A stretch of DNA of 6,809 nt from Thermopetrobacter sp. (GTDB taxonomy: Bacteria; Pseudomonadota; Alphaproteobacteria; Rhizobiales; Aestuariivirgaceae), in assembly GCA_011374735.1 (NCBI GenBank), contig DRPD01000003.1, positions 1-6,809 of the forward strand. The letters run 5' to 3'. The stretch's first letter is position 1, and the number at the start of each line of letters is the position of its first letter. Shown piece by piece: positions 4,564-6,809 of the stretch. The notes below the pieces were generated by a model. It did no database searches and had not been told where the DNA came from. It worked only from the letters and a program-made list of their open reading frames with translations. A program made the translations under genes and the position numbers.

Positions 4564-5376
4564 ATGGCGACGGATGGCAAGACGAAGAAGGCGCGGCGGC
4601 TGGCGCTGATCACCGGCGCGTCGGGCGGTATCGGCGAGGCGTTCGCCGGCATTCTGGCCGAAGAGGGCTGGGATCTGGTGCTGGTGGCGCGCAACGAGGA
4701 CGAACTGCGCCGCGTGGCCGGCGTGCTGCAGGCGGCGACGGACACCACGGCTCATGTGCTGCCGTTCGATCTGGCGCAGGCCGGGGCGGGCGGGAAGCTG
4801 ATCAAGGCGCTTCAGCGGCGCGGCTGGATGCCGGAGGTGCTGATCAACAACGCCGGCTTCGGCCTCAATGGCCGGGCCATGGAACTGGATGTGGACAGGC
4901 AGTTGCGGATGATCGACCTGAACGTGCGCACCCTGACGGAGCTGAGCTTGCGGCTGTTGCCACAGATGATCGCGCGCGGCGCGGGCGGGGTGCTCAACGT
5001 GGCCTCCACGGCCGGGTTCATGTCCGGGCCCCACATGGCGGTCTATTTCGCCACCAAGGCCTATGTGCTGCATTTCTCCGAGGCGCTGGCGGAGGAGGCG
5101 CGCGGCAGCAAGGTGACCGTCACCGCACTGTGCCCGGGGCCGGTGAAGACCGGCTTTCAGGAAACCGCCGGCATGAGCGACGGGCTGCTCATGAAGCTGA
5201 TGCCGGCGGCGCGGGCGAAGGACGTGGCGCGGGCCGGCTGGCAGGGCTTCAAGGAAGGCCGGGCCGTCGTCGTGCCGGGCGCGATGAACTGGCTGGCGGC
5301 GCAGATGCCGCGGCTGCTGCCGCGCGCCGTGGTGCGCAAGGCCAACGGCTGGCTGTTCCGCCCGAAAAAGGATTGA
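4564..5376 (+). CDS. Short-chain dehydrogenase/reductase (SDR), DltE-like classical type
   Basis: This 270-residue classical SDR, with start taken at ATG 4564, has a Rossmann fold. The cofactor motif TGASGGIGE is at residues 17-25, NNAG at 95-98, the structural Asn in DLNV (Asn120) and the catalytic Ser148-Tyr161-Lys165 set (NVAST and YFATKAY). PGPVKTGF follows. The basic residue in VARNEDEL after beta-2 suggests NADP(H) preference. It resembles the COG0300/DltE group, whose substrates are mostly unknown, so no reaction is assigned. GGGGGTGG (4554-4561) suits ATG 4564. A GTG at 4558, preceded by GGGAA, would add two residues and cannot be excluded. The C-terminal 40 residues are Arg/Lys-rich and moderately amphipathic (AMNWLAAQMPRLLPRAVV), possibly a peripheral membrane contact. 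A MITE-like element ends 18 bp upstream. The gene is convergent with the sigma-54 regulator, 4 bp apart. Confidence 0.92.
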   Translation: MATDGKTKKARRLALITGASGGIGEAFAGILAEEGWDLVLVARNEDELRRVAGVLQAATDTTAHVLPFDLAQAGAGGKLIKALQRRGWMPEVLINNAGFGLNGRAMELDVDRQLRMIDLNVRTLTELSLRLLPQMIARGAGGVLNVASTAGFMSGPHMAVYFATKAYVLHFSEALAEEARGSKVTVTALCPGPVKTGFQETAGMSDGLLMKLMPAARAKDVARAGWQGFKEGRAVVVPGAMNWLAAQMPRLLPRAVVRKANGWLFRPKKD

Positions 5377-5380
5377 ACAC

Positions 5381-6809
5381 TCAGCGCTGCACCTCGATGC
5401 CCAGCGCCTTGATCTTGCGATACAGGGTGGAGCGGCCGATGCCCAGCTTGCGCGCCACCTCCGACATCTGGCCGCGATAGCGGGCCAGGGCGAGGCGGAT
5501 CATGTCGGCCTCCACCTCCTCCAGGGTGCGCACGTGGCCGCCTTCGGTGACCACGGAGACGCCGATGGCGCTGCCGTCGGCCACGGTGGCCGGATCGGCG
5601 GCGGCGCCGCCGGCCGGGCCGGTCTGTGCCGGCTGCGGCTCGGCGGGGGCGGCGGGCACCTGCACGTCATAGCCCTCCACCAGCGCGGCGATCTGCGGGA
5701 AGTCGGCGATGGTCAGCTCGTCGCCCTCGGCCAGCACGATGGCGCGGAAGATGGTGTTCTCCAGCTGGCGCACGTTGCCGGGCCAGGAATACTGCTGCAA
5801 CATCCGCAACGCATCCGGCGCGATGCCGCGCACCTTGCGGCCTTCCTCGGCCGCGAAGCGGTGGATGAAATGCTCCACCAGCGGCGGGATGTCGGCGACG
5901 CGCTTCCTCAGCGGCGGCACCATGATCGGAAACACGTTCAGGCGGTAATACAGATCCTCGCGGAACGTGCCCTGCTTGACCATCTCGATCATGTCGCGGT
6001 TGGTGGCGGAGATGATGCGCACGTCCACCTTCACGGGGCGGCGCGCGCCCACCGGGTCGATCTCGCCTTCCTGCAAGGCGCGCAGCAGTTTCACCTGCAT
6101 GTCCAGCGACAGTTCCGCCACCTCGTCGAGGAACAGGGTGCCGCCGGAGGCCTCCTGGAACTTGCCGATGTGCTTCGACACGGCGCCGGTGAAGGCCCCC
6201 TTCTCGTGGCCGAACAGGGTGCTCTCGACGAGATTCTCCGGAATGGCGCCGCAGTTGACGGCGACGAACGGCTTGCCGGCGCGGGCCGATTCGCCCTGAA
6301 TGGCGCGCGCCACCATCTCCTTGCCGACGCCGGATTCGCCCTCGATCAGGACGGGGATGTTCGATTGCGCGGCGCGGCGGCCGAGATTGACCACCTGCTG
6401 CATGCCGGGGCTCTTGACGATCAGGTCGTCGAAGGTGAGCGCGCCCTTCACCTTCTTGTTGAGCCTTTTCACCTCCTCGGTGAGGGCGTTGACCTTCAAC
6501 AGGTTCTGGATCGACACCTTCAGCCGTTCCGGGTTGACCGGCTTGACCACGAAGTCGTCGGCCCCGGCGCGCATGGCGCGCACCACCATCTCGATGGAGC
6601 CTTGCGCGGTCTGCACGATGACCGGCATTTCCGGGCGGTCGATGGACAGCTTTTCCAGAAACTCCAGCCCGTCCATCTCCGGCAGCATCAGGTCGAGCAC
6701 GATCAGCCGCACCCGCTTGCCGGCCGGGCTGGCCAGCACCTCCAGCCCGCGAATGGCGTTCTCCGCCGTCATCACCTCGTAGCCGAAGCGGCGGATCGTC
6801 TCCTCCAGG
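5381..6809 (-). CDS. Sigma-54-dependent response regulator (receiver, AAA+, Fis-type HTH), N-terminus cut by window edge
   Basis: 475 residues are visible. The frame stays open to the window edge, so GTG 6775 is internal, not the start; roughly 15-25 receiver residues are missing. Numbered from GTG 6775, the receiver has phospho-acceptor Asp28 (LIVLDLMLPEMDG), Thr56 and Lys78 (VVKPVNP). The AAA+ domain has Walker A GESGVGKE (146-153), an intact GAFTGA sigma-54 contact loop (193-198), Walker B GGTLFLDE (211-218) and the FREDLYYRLNVFP region (271-283). WPGNVRQLEN is at 331-340. An Ala/Pro/Gly-rich linker (about 372-405) leads to a Fis-type helix-turn-helix (about 434-457, SEVARKLGIGRSTLYRKIKALG). 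It should therefore be a competent NtrC-class activator, phosphorylated by an unseen kinase and driving RpoN promoters. NtrC itself, NtrX, FlbD and DctD are related alternatives, but none is clearly indicated, so no symbol is given. Confidence 0.95.
   Translation of the reverse strand, partial: LEETIRRFGYEVMTAENAIRGLEVLASPAGKRVRLIVLDLMLPEMDGLEFLEKLSIDRPEMPVIVQTAQGSIEMVVRAMRAGADDFVVKPVNPERLKVSIQNLLKVNALTEEVKRLNKKVKGALTFDDLIVKSPGMQQVVNLGRRAAQSNIPVLIEGESGVGKEMVARAIQGESARAGKPFVAVNCGAIPENLVESTLFGHEKGAFTGAVSKHIGKFQEASGGTLFLDEVAELSLDMQVKLLRALQEGEIDPVGARRPVKVDVRIISATNRDMIEMVKQGTFREDLYYRLNVFPIMVPPLRKRVADIPPLVEHFIHRFAAEEGRKVRGIAPDALRMLQQYSWPGNVRQLENTIFRAIVLAEGDELTIADFPQIAALVEGYDVQVPAAPAEPQPAQTGPAGGAAADPATVADGSAIGVSVVTEGGHVRTLEEVEADMIRLALARYRGQMSEVARKLGIGRSTLYRKIKALGIEVQR

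Noticed and set aside
6773..6775. GTG 6775 as the start of the sigma-54 regulator
   Set aside because: The frame remains open to the window edge with receiver-like sequence (LEETIRRFGYEV), so the true start is outside the window.

Overview
The window is GC-rich, densely packed bacterial DNA. The gene families, a comF-grxC-nitrilase gene order, and an RpoH-type promoter of the alphaproteobacterial form all suggest an alphaproteobacterium, plausibly in or near the Rhodospirillales. That taxonomic placement is inference. No species is recognised.

Layout. (1) The left edge holds the 5' end of clpB on the minus strand, cut by the window. (2) A 153-bp intergenic stretch carries a heat-shock (RpoH) promoter firing left into clpB and a housekeeping-type promoter firing right. 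The two use the same AT-rich -10 core. (3) A plus-strand operon of four genes follows: MOSC-domain protein, ComF-like phosphoribosyltransferase, glutaredoxin 3 (grxC) and a Nit1/Nit2-type carbon-nitrogen hydrolase. Two of the three junctions are 4-bp ATGA overlaps and the third is a 36-bp gap with its own ribosome binding site. (4) A minus-strand DUF695-RraB two-domain protein converges on the hydrolase gene 12 bp away. (5) A 424-bp intergenic region contains a compact, palindrome-rich, MITE-like element of about 233 bp. Its terminal inverted repeats are about 25-34 bp and lie in CTAG/TA sites at both ends. (6) A plus-strand short-chain dehydrogenase/reductase starts about 20 bp after the element. 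(7) A minus-strand sigma-54-dependent response regulator (receiver, AAA+ and Fis-type HTH domains) converges on the dehydrogenase gene with a 4-bp gap and runs off the right edge.

How the genes fit together. ClpB is a heat-shock disaggregase. Glutaredoxin 3 and the Nit-type amidase are translationally coupled and both plausibly serve glutathione metabolism (redox exchange and clean-up of deaminated glutathione). MOSC and ComF proteins are poorly defined housekeeping enzymes. The response regulator's cognate kinase and targets are not in the window.

I see no defence system, CRISPR array, prophage or RNA gene. The least ordinary parts are the structured mobile element at 4307-4545 and the shared-core divergent promoter region at 624-674.
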